Below, one piece after another: positions 17,544 to 26,380 of a stretch of 64,000 bases of DNA. The stretch's first letter is position 1; each line of letters begins with the position of its first letter. This DNA comes from Allosphingosinicella deserti (GTDB lineage Bacteria > Pseudomonadota > Alphaproteobacteria > Sphingomonadales > Sphingomonadaceae). Below the pieces are notes generated by a model that was given only the letters and a program-made list of their open reading frames with translations, was not told where the DNA came from and ran no database searches. The stretch is taken from positions 310,001 to 374,000 of the forward strand of contig NZ_PXYI01000002.1 of assembly GCF_003012735.1 (NCBI RefSeq), written 5' to 3'. The position numbers were made by a program, and so were the translations under genes.

Positions 17544-18308
17544 ATGAGGCAAAGATGGCCATCCCGAATCTGGCTGGTGCGGCACGGACAGAGCGCCGGC
17601 AATGTCGCGCGCGACGCTGCCGACGCCGCCGGTCTTCCCGTCATCGATCTCGCACTGCGCGACGTCGACGTGCCGCTCAGCGATCTCGGCCGGGAGCAGG
17701 CGCGGGCGCTTGGCGAATGGTTCTCCAGGCTCCCGGAGAGTGAGAAGCCGCAGGTCGTCCTCTCCTCGCCCTATGTCCGCGCGCAGGAGACCGCCCGGGC
17801 GATCTGTGCCGCCAAGGGCGTGACCCAAGATGCCAAGCCCCTGGTTATCGACGAGCGGCTCCGCGAACGCGAATTCGGCATCCTCGACGGTCTGACGACG
17901 ATCGGCGTTCGCGAGAAATATCCGGATCAGGCGGAGCATCGTGCCTTGCTCGGCAAATTCTATCACCGCCCGCCCGGCGGGGAGAGCTGGGCCGACGTCA
18001 TCCTGCGCCTGCGCAGTGCGCTTGACACGATCAGCCTCCATTATGCCGACAAGAGAGTGCTGATCGCCTGTCACCAGGTCGTCGTGCTCTGCTTCCGCTA
18101 CATCCTCGAGGAAATGACTGAGGCGGACGTGATCGGCATCAGCCGGGAGAGCAATGTGCTCAATTGCGGTATCTGCGAATATGAATTCCAGCCGGACGAT
18201 GATGCCCTCTGCGCACCCAAGCTCGTTCGCTACAATCACGCCGCCCCGCTGATCGAGGAGAAAGCGCCGCTCACCGCCGAACCCGAGGCGATCGTCGGCG
18301 TCCGATGA
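17544..18308 (+). CDS. Histidine phosphatase (phosphoglycerate mutase-like) family protein
   Basis: This 254-residue protein begins with 'IWLVRHGQSAGN' (nucleophilic His in RHG near residue 14). It has 'SSPYVRAQETA' near 75, the acidic 'EREFGILDG' near 110 and the second His in 'VLIACHQVVVLCF' near 176. It is longer than cobC-type phosphatases, with a C-terminal extension of about 50 residues. The substrate cannot be told from the sequence. Its stop overlaps the start of the NAD(P)HX dehydratase gene by ATGA, so the two are coupled. Confidence 0.85.
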   Translation: MRQRWPSRIWLVRHGQSAGNVARDAADAAGLPVIDLALRDVDVPLSDLGREQARALGEWFSRLPESEKPQVVLSSPYVRAQETARAICAAKGVTQDAKPLVIDERLREREFGILDGLTTIGVREKYPDQAEHRALLGKFYHRPPGGESWADVILRLRSALDTISLHYADKRVLIACHQVVVLCFRYILEEMTEADVIGISRESNVLNCGICEYEFQPDDDALCAPKLVRYNHAAPLIEEKAPLTAEPEAIVGVR

Positions 18309-19183
18309 GCCAACCGGAGACTCTCGACCGGGATCTGCTCCGACGCTTCCCGCTGCCGCACCACCCGGACGACGGCGACAAGGAGGAGCGCGGCCGTGTG
18401 CTCGTCATCGCGGGCAGCCGCGAGCTTGCCGGCGCCGCCTATCTCGCGGGCATCGGCGGACTCCGTGCTGGCGCAGGCAAGCTCCAGATCGCCACCGCCG
18501 CGAGCATCGCCGTCCACCTCGGCATTGCGATCCCCGAAGCGCGCGTGATCGGCATGGAAGAAACCGAAGAGGGCTGCCTCGCGCCGAGCGGCATCGACTC
18601 CCTGCTCGGCTGGGCCGAAGGCGCCCAGGCGATCATGATCGGCTGCGGCCTTCAGCACGGGCCGCCGCTCGATGCCCTGCTCGACGCTTTGCTCGGTGCC
18701 CGCCTCGATCGTCCGATCATCCTCGACGCCGCCGTGCTCGGCTCGCTTGCCCCGCGCGCCGAAGCGCTGCGGGCCTGGCCCGGCGGCGCGGTCGTGCTGC
18801 CGCATGCCCGGGAGATGGCACGGCTGCTCGAATGCGATCCGGAAGAGGTCGAGGCCGATCCACGCGCCGCCGCAAGAACCGCGGCCGAGCGGTTCAACGT
18901 CGTCGCGCTGGTCAAGGGACAGTTCAGCCATATCGCCCATCCTGACGGCCGCTCGTTCCGCTTCCGGGGCGGCGGAGTCGGTCTCGCGACCTCAGGCTCC
19001 GGCGACACTCTTGCCGGAATCGTCGGCGGCCTCGCCGCCCGCGGCGCCGATCCGCTCACCGCCGCTTTGTGGGGCGTCTATCTGCACGGCGAAGCCGGCC
19101 GGGTGCTCGCCAACGAGGTCGGCCGGATCGGCTTCCTCGCCCGGGAATTGCTGGATCAGATCCCGAAGCTGCTCGAGAGCTGA
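18305..19183 (+). CDS. nnrD: ADP/ATP-dependent NAD(P)H-hydrate dehydratase (stand-alone)
   Basis: This 292-residue ribokinase-like protein repairs hydrated NADH/NADPH (NADHX, NADPHX). 'RGRVLVIAGSRELAGAAYLAG' features lie near residue 29 and 'SGSGDTLAGIVGG', with the catalytic Asp234, near residue 230. In E. coli this domain is fused to an epimerase (NnrE). Here only the dehydratase is present and no epimerase gene is in the window. It is coupled by ATGA to the upstream histidine phosphatase, which suggests a shared housekeeping or metabolite-repair unit. Confidence 0.88.
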   Translation: MSQPETLDRDLLRRFPLPHHPDDGDKEERGRVLVIAGSRELAGAAYLAGIGGLRAGAGKLQIATAASIAVHLGIAIPEARVIGMEETEEGCLAPSGIDSLLGWAEGAQAIMIGCGLQHGPPLDALLDALLGARLDRPIILDAAVLGSLAPRAEALRAWPGGAVVLPHAREMARLLECDPEEVEADPRAAARTAAERFNVVALVKGQFSHIAHPDGRSFRFRGGGVGLATSGSGDTLAGIVGGLAARGADPLTAALWGVYLHGEAGRVLANEVGRIGFLARELLDQIPKLLES

Positions 19184-19212
19184 TAAAAGGCGCTCCTCAC
19201 CAGACACCGTCC

Positions 19213-19269
19213 CCCGAACGGCTTTCGCTCACTCGGCTCCCGACACGCGGCTCTCGCCCGAACGGCTTT
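19213..19269. repeat. 13-bp direct repeat in a convergent intergenic gap
   Basis: CCCGAACGGCTTT occurs at 19213-19225 and again at 19257-19269, between the convergent nnrD and pyk stops. No convincing terminator hairpin is seen in this 104-base gap. It is minor and may be a local duplication. Confidence 0.4.
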
Positions 19270-19287
19270 TGCCGACGGCGCGCGCGC

Positions 19288-20787
19288 TTACTCTGCAGGG
19301 CGTCTGCCCTCGCCGCTGCGATACCGGTCGAGCTCGTCACCGACCAGGCGGACGATGTGGATGACGTTGGTCGACCCCGGGGTGCCGAACGGAACGCCGG
19401 CCGTGATGATGATTCGCTGGCCACCTTTGGCGATGCCGTGACGGAGTGCCATGCGCTTGGCCTTGGCGATCATTTCCTCGAAGCTGGCGACATCGCGGGT
19501 GCGCACCGCATGCGCGCCCCACAACAGGCCGAGGCGGCGCGCGGTCTTCTCCGACGGGGTGAGCACCAGCATCGGCACGGCTGGCCGCTCGCGCGACAGG
19601 CGGCGGGCGGTGGAGCCCGACGAAGTGAAGCAGACGATCGCTGCCGCGCTGACCGTGTCGACCATCGTGTTCACCGCATGCGCGATCGCGTCTGCGGTGG
19701 TCGATTCGGGCAAGGTCTCGGTGAAGTGGACGCGGGCGGAATAGCTCGGATCCGCTTCGACGGTAGTGCCGATCCGGTCCATGATCGTCACCGCCTCGAT
19801 CGGGAAGGATCCCGATGCGCTTTCCGCCGACAGCATCACCGCGTCGGCGCCGTCATAAACGGCGGTCGCGACGTCCGAGACTTCGGCACGGGTCGGCGAC
19901 GGCGAGGTGATCATCGATTCTAGCATCTGCGTCGCGACCACCACGGGGCGGCCGAGCCGGCGCGCGGCCTCGACGATCCGTTTCTGGAATGGCGGTACTT
20001 GCTCGGGCGGCAACTCGACGCCGAGATCGCCGCGCGCGACCATGACGGCGTCCGCGAGCTCGAGAATGCCTTCCAGCCGCTCGATTGCGGCGGGCTTCTC
20101 GATCTTGGCGAGCAAAGCCGCTTTGCCGGCGATCAGCCGGCGCGCTTCGGCGACGTCCTCGGGCCGCTGGACGAACGACAAGGCGATCCAGTCGACGCCC
20201 TGTTCGAGCGCGAACACCAGGTCCGCGCGATCCTTCTCGGTCAGCGCCGCCAGCGGCAGCACGACGTCGGGAACGTTGAGGCCCTTATTGTTGGAAATGC
20301 GACCGCCGACTTCGACCACCGCTTCGATTCGGTCCGGCGTCGCGCTGACGACGCGCTGGACGATCTTGCCGTCGTCAATCAGCAACCGGGTGCCGGGCTC
20401 GACCCCCTGGAAGATTTCCTTGTGCGGCAGATTGGCGCGGGTGGCGTCGCCGGGTGTCTCGTCGCGGTCGAAGACGAAGGTCTGACCGTTCTCCAGCATC
20501 GCGCCGCCGTCGACGAAGCGGCCGACCCGCAGCTTCGGTCCCTGGAGATCGGCGAGGATCGTGGTGGGACGATCGAGCTCCTTCTCGAGCGCGCGGATCG
20601 TCTCGATTCGGCGGAGGTGATCCTCATGGTTGCCGTGGCTCATGTTGAGCCGGAACGCATCGACGCCCGCCTCTGCAAGCTTGCGGATCATCTCCGGCGA
20701 GTCGCTCGCCGGCCCGATCGTGGCGAGGATACGGACCTTGCGGGTCCGCGGGGTGAATTTGCTCGGGGTCGTTTCGCTGTTCGGCAT
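19288..20787 (-). CDS. pyk: Pyruvate kinase
   Basis: This 499-residue enzyme converts phosphoenolpyruvate and ADP to pyruvate and ATP. It shows 'RILATIGPASDSPEMI' near residue 19, 'FRLNMSHGNHEDH' near 44, the active-site signature around 'AIERLEGILELADAVMVARGDLG' features near 235, and 'DGADAVMLSAE' near 310. The C-terminal regulatory domain ends after 'RIIITAGVPFGTPGSTNVIH'. I chose ATG 20787; an upstream in-frame start would add 18 residues with no family match. It is divergent from gapR across a 124-base gap. Confidence 0.95.
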   Translation of the reverse strand: MPNSETTPSKFTPRTRKVRILATIGPASDSPEMIRKLAEAGVDAFRLNMSHGNHEDHLRRIETIRALEKELDRPTTILADLQGPKLRVGRFVDGGAMLENGQTFVFDRDETPGDATRANLPHKEIFQGVEPGTRLLIDDGKIVQRVVSATPDRIEAVVEVGGRISNNKGLNVPDVVLPLAALTEKDRADLVFALEQGVDWIALSFVQRPEDVAEARRLIAGKAALLAKIEKPAAIERLEGILELADAVMVARGDLGVELPPEQVPPFQKRIVEAARRLGRPVVVATQMLESMITSPSPTRAEVSDVATAVYDGADAVMLSAESASGSFPIEAVTIMDRIGTTVEADPSYSARVHFTETLPESTTADAIAHAVNTMVDTVSAAAIVCFTSSGSTARRLSRERPAVPMLVLTPSEKTARRLGLLWGAHAVRTRDVASFEEMIAKAKRMALRHGIAKGGQRIIITAGVPFGTPGSTNVIHIVRLVGDELDRYRSGEGRRPAE

Positions 20788-20911
20788 CGGCCCGGCCAAT
20801 AACCACTCTTGTGGGCGTTTCAACCCGCCGTGATCGTGCAATCCCCGTCTTGAGCGCAGGCGCGGCTGCGCTTAGACGGCCGCTTCATCTCATTCCATCG
20901 GGGTAGGGCAC

Positions 20912-21154
20912 ATGGCAGAAGGTACGGTTGCGGCCGAAGAACTGAGGCTGCTCATCGAGCGCATCGAGCGTCTCGAAGAGGAAAAGAAGGCGATCGCGGA
21001 CGACGTCAAGGACGTCTATCTCGAAGCCAAGTCGCGCGGCTACGACACCAAGACGATGCGGACGATCATTCGTCTGCGTAAGATGGAAGCGCATGCCCGC
21101 CAGGAAGCGGACGCGCTGCTCGAAACCTACAAGGCGGCGCTCGGCATCGAATAA
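20912..21154 (+). CDS. gapR: GapR (DUF2312) nucleoid-associated protein
   Basis: This 80-residue, highly charged, mostly helical protein contains '[18 protein letters not shown]' in its first third and '[21 protein letters not shown]' features in the second. It matches the DUF2312 family, which includes Caulobacter GapR, a protein that binds overtwisted DNA ahead of replication and transcription machinery. The length and N-terminus agree with the family. A strong terminator follows. Confidence 0.92.
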   Translation: MAEGTVAAEELRLLIERIERLEEEKKAIADDVKDVYLEAKSRGYDTKTMRTIIRLRKMEAHARQEADALLETYKAALGIE

Positions 21155-21174
21155 GCGCCCTCCCGGGGGGAAGG

Positions 21175-21210
21175 AAAGGGCCGGCGAGCGGAGACGTTCG
21201 CCGGCCCTTT
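21175..21210 (+). terminator. Intrinsic terminator of gapR
   Basis: AAAGGGCCGGCGA (21175-21187) is complementary to TCGCCGGCCCTTT (21198-21210) with a short loop. This 13-bp GC-rich stem ends in TTT, 20 bases after the gapR stop, and is the strongest terminator candidate in the window. Confidence 0.85.
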
Positions 21211-21289
21211 GCGCAGGCATTGCGCGCCGCACCTCCCGTCCTCTAGAGAGCGGGCACATTTCCATTCCTAGCGAAGGTGAGTTTCGGCG

Positions 21290-22033
21290 ATGGCCGGCCA
21301 CAGCAAGTACAAGAACATCATGCACCGCAAGGGCGCGCAGGACAAAAAGCGCTCGGCGATGTTTTCGAAGCTCTCGCGCGAAATCACCGTCGCGGCGAAG
21401 ATGGGCACGCCCGATCCGGCGATGAACCCGCGGCTGCGCGCGGCAGTGCTCGCCGCCAAGGCGCAGTCGATGCCCAAGGACAATATCCAGCGTGCGATCG
21501 AGAAGGCGTCAGGCGGCGACGCCGAGAATTACGAGGATGTGCGCTACGAGGGCTTCGGCCCGGGCGGCGTGTCGCTGATCGTCGAGGCGCTCACCGACAA
21601 TCGCAACCGCACCGCCACCAACGTGCGAACCAGCTTTTCCAAGAATGGCGGCAATCTCGGCGCGTCGGGCTCGGTCAGCCACGGCTTCGACCGCCTCGGC
21701 CTGATCACCTATCCGGCAACCGCCGGCAGCGCCGACGCGGTGCTCGAGGCGGCGATCGAGGCCGGTGCCGAAGATGTCGAATCGGACGAGGACGGCCACC
21801 AGATCTGGACCGCTCAGGAAAGCCTGCATGAAGTCGCCAAGGCGCTCGAGGCGGCGCTCGGCGAAGCCGAAAGCACCAAGCTCGCCTGGCGCCCGCAGAC
21901 CCCGGTCGACGTCGATTTCGACGATGCCGGCCAGCTCTTCAAGCTGATCGACGCGCTCGAGGAGGACGACGATATCCAGACCGTCTGGGGCAATTACGAA
22001 GTCTCCGACGAAGTGATGGAGAAGTTGGGGTAG
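21290..22033 (+). CDS. YebC/PmpR-family transcriptional or translational regulator
   Basis: This 247-residue protein starts '[18 protein letters not shown]', the invariant N-terminus of the TACO1/YebC family. It continues with '[11 protein letters not shown]', '[16 protein letters not shown]' and '[19 protein letters not shown]', all hallmark segments. Members bind DNA as regulators, or act on ribosomes to relieve stalling at proline stretches. It lies upstream of the ruv genes, a common arrangement in proteobacteria, separated by a 148-base gap that holds a small hairpin repeat. Confidence 0.93.
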   Translation: MAGHSKYKNIMHRKGAQDKKRSAMFSKLSREITVAAKMGTPDPAMNPRLRAAVLAAKAQSMPKDNIQRAIEKASGGDAENYEDVRYEGFGPGGVSLIVEALTDNRNRTATNVRTSFSKNGGNLGASGSVSHGFDRLGLITYPATAGSADAVLEAAIEAGAEDVESDEDGHQIWTAQESLHEVAKALEAALGEAESTKLAWRPQTPVDVDFDDAGQLFKLIDALEEDDDIQTVWGNYEVSDEVMEKLG

Positions 22034-22056
22034 CGCCAGGTCTCGGGGTTCCAGAT

Positions 22057-22075
22057 CCTCCCCGGCATGGGGAGG
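22057..22075. repeat. CCTCCCC/GGGGAGG hairpin after yebC
   Basis: CCTCCCC (22057-22063), GGCAT, GGGGAGG (22069-22075) forms a perfect 7-bp hairpin 23 bases after the yebC stop. It resembles the hairpins at 9524, 30360 and 41876 and may be a member of the same dispersed intergenic family. The rest of the gap to ruvC shows no gene. Confidence 0.5.
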
Positions 22076-22181
22076 GTTTATAATCGCTTCACGCGCGAAC
22101 TCTCCGAGGGCATCATTCGAAGATGGCGACCACCACCCTCTCGATTTCCTACGACGCAGCGGACCAACTGGAACGCCGCGC

Positions 22182-22679
22182 ATGATCATTCTCGGTCTCG
22201 ACCCCGGGCTCGGCTGCACCGGCTGGGGGGTGATCCGCGCCGAGGGCAATCGGCTCAGCCATGTCGCCAACGGACATGTCCGAACCGATGCCAAGTCGGC
22301 GCTGCCGGCGCGGCTGACCAGTCTCTATGAATCGCTGCTCGCGATCCTCGATGCGCACCATCCCCAGGCGGCGGCCGTGGAAGAGGTGTTCGTCAACGAC
22401 AATCCGCAATCCACGCTCAAGCTCGGCCAGGCCCGCGGCGTGATCCTGCTCGCGGCGGCGCGGAACGGGCTCGGCGTGGGCGAATATGCGCCGCGGCTTG
22501 TCAAGAAAGCTGTGGTCGGCACCGGCGGCGCCGACAAGGTCCAAGTCCATGCAATGGTCGGGCGGCTGCTGCCGGGTGTGAAGATCGCTGGGGCCGATGC
22601 CGCCGACGCGCTCGCGGTCGCGATCACTCACGCTCACCATCTCGCCAGCGCCCGCGCGCTCGGGAGCCACGCCGCATGA
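22182..22679 (+). CDS. ruvC: Crossover junction endodeoxyribonuclease RuvC
   Basis: This 165-residue Holliday junction resolvase begins with '[17 protein letters not shown]', where the Asp is the first catalytic metal ligand. '[20 protein letters not shown]' features with the second acidic ligand lie near residue 66, and '[12 protein letters not shown]' near 144 supplies the last two Asp residues. It cuts four-way junctions made by RuvAB branch migration. Its stop overlaps the ruvA start by ATGA, so ruvC-ruvA are coupled. Confidence 0.95.
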   Translation: MIILGLDPGLGCTGWGVIRAEGNRLSHVANGHVRTDAKSALPARLTSLYESLLAILDAHHPQAAAVEEVFVNDNPQSTLKLGQARGVILLAAARNGLGVGEYAPRLVKKAVVGTGGADKVQVHAMVGRLLPGVKIAGADAADALAVAITHAHHLASARALGSHAA

Positions 22680-23278
22680 TCGCCAAGCTTCGCGGCCAGC
22701 TCGACAGCTTCACCGCCGATCATGCGGTGATCGACGTCAATGGCGTCGGCTATCTCGTCTTCGCCTCCTCGCGCACCCTTTCCGCATTGGGCGCGATCGG
22801 CAGCGATGTCGTCGTGCACACCGAGATGCAGGTCTCGGAGGACGATATTCGCCTGATCGGCTTCGCCACGGGCGAGGAGCGCGACTGGTTCCGCCTGCTC
22901 ACCTCTGTCCAGGGGGTCGGCACTCGGGTCGCGCTCGCTCTGCTCTCCGCGCTCACTGGCGACGAGATCCACCGTGCGATCGCCAGTGGCGACCACCGTA
23001 TGCTCGGCCGCGCCAACGGTGTCGGTCCGAAGCTGGCGCAGCGCATTGCCCATGAGTTGAAGGACAAGGCCGGCGGAGTCGTGCTCGGTGCCGGGGTGCC
23101 GGGCGTCGCCCCGCCGCCGCCAGGCAGCGTCAGCGCCGACGCCGTCTCGGCCCTGTCCAATCTCGGCTTTCGCCCGGCCGAAGCCGCGTCCGCGGTCGCC
23201 AAGGCGGAGGCTGAACTCGGGCCCGGGCCGACCCTCGACGCGCTGGTTCGCACCGCGCTCAAGAAGGCGGCGAAATGA
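22676..23278 (+). CDS. ruvA: Holliday junction branch migration protein RuvA
   Basis: This 200-residue protein begins '[12 protein letters not shown]', with an N-terminal OB fold ('[12 protein letters not shown]'), helix-hairpin-helix motifs ('[15 protein letters not shown]' near residue 78 and '[20 protein letters not shown]' features near 113), a proline-rich linker near 145, and the C-terminal RuvB-interacting domain ('[12 protein letters not shown]'). It is coupled by ATGA both to ruvC and to the small membrane protein gene that follows. Confidence 0.95.
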   Translation: MIAKLRGQLDSFTADHAVIDVNGVGYLVFASSRTLSALGAIGSDVVVHTEMQVSEDDIRLIGFATGEERDWFRLLTSVQGVGTRVALALLSALTGDEIHRAIASGDHRMLGRANGVGPKLAQRIAHELKDKAGGVVLGAGVPGVAPPPPGSVSADAVSALSNLGFRPAEAASAVAKAEAELGPGPTLDALVRTALKKAAK

Positions 23279-23622
23279 GCGATCGCGGGTTCTGGACAAC
23301 CTATCGGCGAGGCGTCGCTGTTGCTTTGGTGTTCTGGCTTTCGAGTGCAGGAGGGATGATCTGGCTGTTCTGCGCCCTCACGCAAGGCGGAAGCGTCCCG
23401 CTTTGGCCGGTCCTTCCTCTTCTGATCGTCGCCGGCATTACCGGAGCCATGGTGAGTCCCAGCGACGCGATCCCCAACGGTCCTCCTTACTGTCCCACAT
23501 GCGGTAAGTCGGTCTTCCATGCCTTCGGGATTGAAAGCATCGGATTGGGCGCGGCGCCGATGTGGCCGGAAAAGGACTGTTCGCAGTGCGGCTATGATCT
23601 CACGGAGCCTCGCAGCGCATGA
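23275..23622 (+). CDS. Small membrane protein with a zinc-ribbon-like tail, inserted between ruvA and ruvB
   Basis: This 115-residue protein has two predicted membrane helices (about residues 13-35 and 43-62). A soluble tail follows with two CxxC pairs, 'CPTCGK' near residue 74 and 'CSQCGYDL' near 103, spaced as in a zinc ribbon. I do not recognise a named family. The gene overlaps ruvA by ATGA at its start and ruvB by ATGA at its end, so it is translated in step with the resolvasome. This may be accidental or may mean a linked function. Base composition matches its neighbours, so recent transfer is not indicated. Confidence 0.8.
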   Translation: MSDRGFWTTYRRGVAVALVFWLSSAGGMIWLFCALTQGGSVPLWPVLPLLIVAGITGAMVSPSDAIPNGPPYCPTCGKSVFHAFGIESIGLGAAPMWPEKDCSQCGYDLTEPRSA

Positions 23623-24641
23623 GCGACGACGAACGCCTGCTGAGCGGCAACCGCAAGCCCGAGGACATCGACGTCGCGCTGCGGCCGAAGACGCTCGACG
23701 AGTTCGTCGGGCAGAAAGCGGCCCGCGAGAATCTTCGGGTGTTCATCCAGGCGGCGAAGAGCCGCGGCGATGCGCTCGATCATGTGCTCTTCTTCGGTCC
23801 CCCAGGGCTCGGCAAGACCACGCTCGCCCAGATCATCGCCCGCGAGCTCGGCGTCGGCTTCCGCGCCACCTCGGGCCCGGTGATCGCGAAATCGGGCGAT
23901 CTCGCGGCCTTGCTGACCAATCTCGAAGATGGCGACGTGCTGTTCATCGACGAGATCCACCGGATGAGCCCCGCCGTCGAGGAAGTCCTCTATCCGGCCA
24001 TGGAGGATCGCGCGCTCGATCTGATGATCGGGGAAGGGCCCTCGGCGCGATCGGTACGGATTGATCTGCCGCGCTTCACCTTGGTCGGCGCGACGACGCG
24101 GCAGGGCCTCATCACCACGCCGCTGCGGGATCGCTTCGGCATTCCTGTGCGGCTGCAATTCTACACGGTCGAGGAGTTGGAGCAGGTCGTCGGCCGCGCC
24201 GCGCGGCTGCTCGATCTGCCGCTGACACAGGACGGCGCCCACGAAGTCGCACGGCGCTCGCGCGGCACGCCGCGGATCGCGGGCCGGCTGCTGCGGCGGG
24301 TGCGCGATTTCGCCCATGCGGCGGGCGCGGAGCAGGTCGATGCCAGAGCCGCCGATCTCGCGCTCAACCGCATGGAGGTCGATCAGCTCGGCCTCGACGC
24401 GATGGACCGGCGCTATCTCCACATGATCGCCGACATCTACAAGGGCGGTCCGGTCGGCGTGGAGACGCTCGCCGCCGGCCTGTCCGAGCCGCGCGACACG
24501 ATCGAGGAAGTGATCGAGCCCTACCTTATCCAGCTGGGTTTGGTAGCGCGTACGGCCCGGGGCCGGTGCCTGACCGGGCGAGCGTGGACGCACCTCGGCC
24601 TGACCCCGCCGCGCACGGCGCAGGACGGATTGTTCGACTGA
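23619..24641 (+). CDS. ruvB: Holliday junction branch migration DNA helicase RuvB
   Basis: This 340-residue AAA+ motor has '[13 protein letters not shown]' near residue 20, Walker A '[13 protein letters not shown]' near 58, Walker B '[11 protein letters not shown]' near 106, sensor '[20 protein letters not shown]' features near 156, and a C-terminal winged helix ending 'GRAWTHLGL'. It drives branch migration of Holliday junctions with RuvA. The start overlaps the small membrane protein gene by ATGA. Confidence 0.96.
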   Translation: MSDDERLLSGNRKPEDIDVALRPKTLDEFVGQKAARENLRVFIQAAKSRGDALDHVLFFGPPGLGKTTLAQIIARELGVGFRATSGPVIAKSGDLAALLTNLEDGDVLFIDEIHRMSPAVEEVLYPAMEDRALDLMIGEGPSARSVRIDLPRFTLVGATTRQGLITTPLRDRFGIPVRLQFYTVEELEQVVGRAARLLDLPLTQDGAHEVARRSRGTPRIAGRLLRRVRDFAHAAGAEQVDARAADLALNRMEVDQLGLDAMDRRYLHMIADIYKGGPVGVETLAAGLSEPRDTIEEVIEPYLIQLGLVARTARGRCLTGRAWTHLGLTPPRTAQDGLFD

Positions 24642-24658
24642 CGAAAGGAATGCGGTCC

Positions 24659-25846
24659 ATGAGGTTCATCATCGCGGCCGCAGCCGCGCTCGCGGCGGGC
24701 ACGCCGCTTTCAGCCCAACCGGCTGCAACGCCGGTCTCGGCGCAACCCGCGCCCGCCGCAGCCGCGGCACCCGATTATGGCAAAGACGCGGCCTGGCTCT
24801 GCCTGCCGGGCGCAAGCGATGCTTGTTCGCGGCCGCTCGGCACCGCCGCACTGAACCCCAACGGCTACGGCTCGGTCGGCCAGGTCGTGCCCGCCAAGGA
24901 TCCGCCCGTCGATTGCTTCTACGTCTACCCGACGGTGTCGCGCGATCCGGGGTTGAGCAGCGATCTCTCTCCCGGGCCCGAGGAAGCCGCCGCCGCGCTG
25001 ACCCAGCTGGCCCGCTTCGGCACCGTCTGCCGAACGTTCGCGCCGCTCTATCGGCAGGCGACGCTCGCCTCCATCCCGCGCGCCCTTGCCGGGGAGAACG
25101 TGCAGCCCGCCTTCGCGCTCGCTTACGGCGACGTGCTTGCCGCCTGGCGCGAGTTCCTTGCCCGCCGCAACCAGGGCCGGCCGTTCGTGCTGATCGGTCA
25201 CAGCCAGGGATCGATCCTGCTGTCGAAACTGGTGGCCGAGGAAATCGACGGCAAGCCGATCAGCAGGAAGATGCTCTCGGCCATGCTGCTCGGCTGGACG
25301 GTCGAGGTCCCGCAGGGCAAGACGGTGGGCGGTACGTTCAAGGCGACGCCGCTCTGCACCCGCTCCGGAGAGACCGGCTGCGTCATCACCTACATGTCGT
25401 TCCGCGCCGACGCGCCGCCGCCGGCTGGAGCGCTGTTCGGGCGTGCGCCGCGGCCCGGCATGACCGCCGGCTGCACCAACCCGGCCGCGCTCGCGGGCGG
25501 AAGCGCGCCGCTTGATTCCTACTGGTTCACGATGGAGTCGCCGCGGCCCGGCGGCCAGGCAATCGCCTGGTCGCGCGAGGGCGCTCCGCCGACGCCGTTC
25601 CTGCGCACCGAGGGGCTGGTCAGCGCGGCCTGCGTCCATGACGGCCAGGCGGGCTATCTGGCGGTCACCGTCAATGCCGATCCCGCCGACGCCCGCACCG
25701 ATACGATCCCCGGCGACATCTACATGCTCGGCAAGATCAACCCGGGCTGGGGGCTGCACCGGATCGACGTCAACGTCGCGCAAGGCGATCTCATCCGCCT
25801 CGTCGAAGCCCAGACGAGCGCGCTCGGCAGCAGGAGGGCCGACTAG
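24659..25846 (+). CDS. Secreted DUF3089 alpha/beta hydrolase
   Basis: This 395-residue protein has a signal peptide ('RFIIAAAAALAAGTPLSAQ') and a Pro/Ala-rich linker. The DUF3089 domain contains 'CFYVYPTVSRDPGLSSD' near residue 85 and the nucleophile elbow 'LIGHSQGS' with Ser182. It is probably a periplasmic or outer-membrane-associated esterase-like enzyme of unknown substrate. ATG 24659 was chosen because the GAAAGGA ribosome binding site lies 9-10 bases upstream; an ATG at 24650 is too close. It lies 17 bases after ruvB. Confidence 0.83.
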   Translation: MRFIIAAAAALAAGTPLSAQPAATPVSAQPAPAAAAAPDYGKDAAWLCLPGASDACSRPLGTAALNPNGYGSVGQVVPAKDPPVDCFYVYPTVSRDPGLSSDLSPGPEEAAAALTQLARFGTVCRTFAPLYRQATLASIPRALAGENVQPAFALAYGDVLAAWREFLARRNQGRPFVLIGHSQGSILLSKLVAEEIDGKPISRKMLSAMLLGWTVEVPQGKTVGGTFKATPLCTRSGETGCVITYMSFRADAPPPAGALFGRAPRPGMTAGCTNPAALAGGSAPLDSYWFTMESPRPGGQAIAWSREGAPPTPFLRTEGLVSAACVHDGQAGYLAVTVNADPADARTDTIPGDIYMLGKINPGWGLHRIDVNVAQGDLIRLVEAQTSALGSRRAD

Positions 25847-25925
25847 CCGCGCGAAGCGCATTTTCGTTCATCGGGGCCGTTAACCCTTTCGCCTGCGTGC
25901 GCGGGTGGTTAGAGCCGCCGGGGTG

Positions 25926-26378
25926 ATGATCGGAGAGAGCTTGCGCCCGGCCGAAGGCAGGTTCGAGGGGGGGACCCATTATTTTCCCCTGCGCGTCTAC
26001 TTCGAGGACACGGACGTTGCCGGCATCGTCTACTACGCCAATTATCTGAGGTTCATGGAGCGCGCGCGGTCGGACCTGCTGCGCGCCCTGGACGTCGATC
26101 AACGCGCGACCCTGGAGGCGGGTGAAGGCGTCTATGCCGTCGCCGACGTCTCGATACGCTACAAGCGGCCGGCCAAGCTCGGTGACGATCTTCTGATCGT
26201 TACCGAGCTCAAGGAGATCCGGGCGGCGAGCGTGCTCATTCATCAACGAGTCATGCGCGCGGACGAATTGCTCACCGACGCATTGGTGACGGCTGCCTTC
26301 CTCAGCCTGGAAGGCCGTCCCAAGCGCCAGCCGCGTGCGTGGGTCGAACGGTTCGAGCGGTTGCAAGGAGAGGTTTGA
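25926..26378 (+). CDS. ybgC: Tol-Pal-associated acyl-CoA thioesterase YbgC
   Basis: This 150-residue hotdog-fold thioesterase contains 'RVYFEDTDVAGIVYYANYLRFMERAR' features, including the catalytic Asp in 'EDTD' near residue 29, and 'DVSIRYKRPAKLGDDL' near 75. It hydrolyses acyl-CoA or acyl-ACP and is the usual first gene of the tol-pal cluster, probably in membrane phospholipid metabolism. ATG 25926 is preferred; a GTG at 25905 would add 7 residues. A GTTAACC motif lies at 25879-25885 in the presumed promoter. The tolQ start follows 2 bases after the stop. Confidence 0.9.
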   Translation: MIGESLRPAEGRFEGGTHYFPLRVYFEDTDVAGIVYYANYLRFMERARSDLLRALDVDQRATLEAGEGVYAVADVSIRYKRPAKLGDDLLIVTELKEIRAASVLIHQRVMRADELLTDALVTAAFLSLEGRPKRQPRAWVERFERLQGEV

Positions 26379-26380
26379 GA

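Noticed and set aside
16341-18239. A 632-residue minus-strand frame spanning galE end, rpmJ and two phosphatase genes
   Set aside because: It crosses several recognised plus-strand genes and has no recognisable domain.
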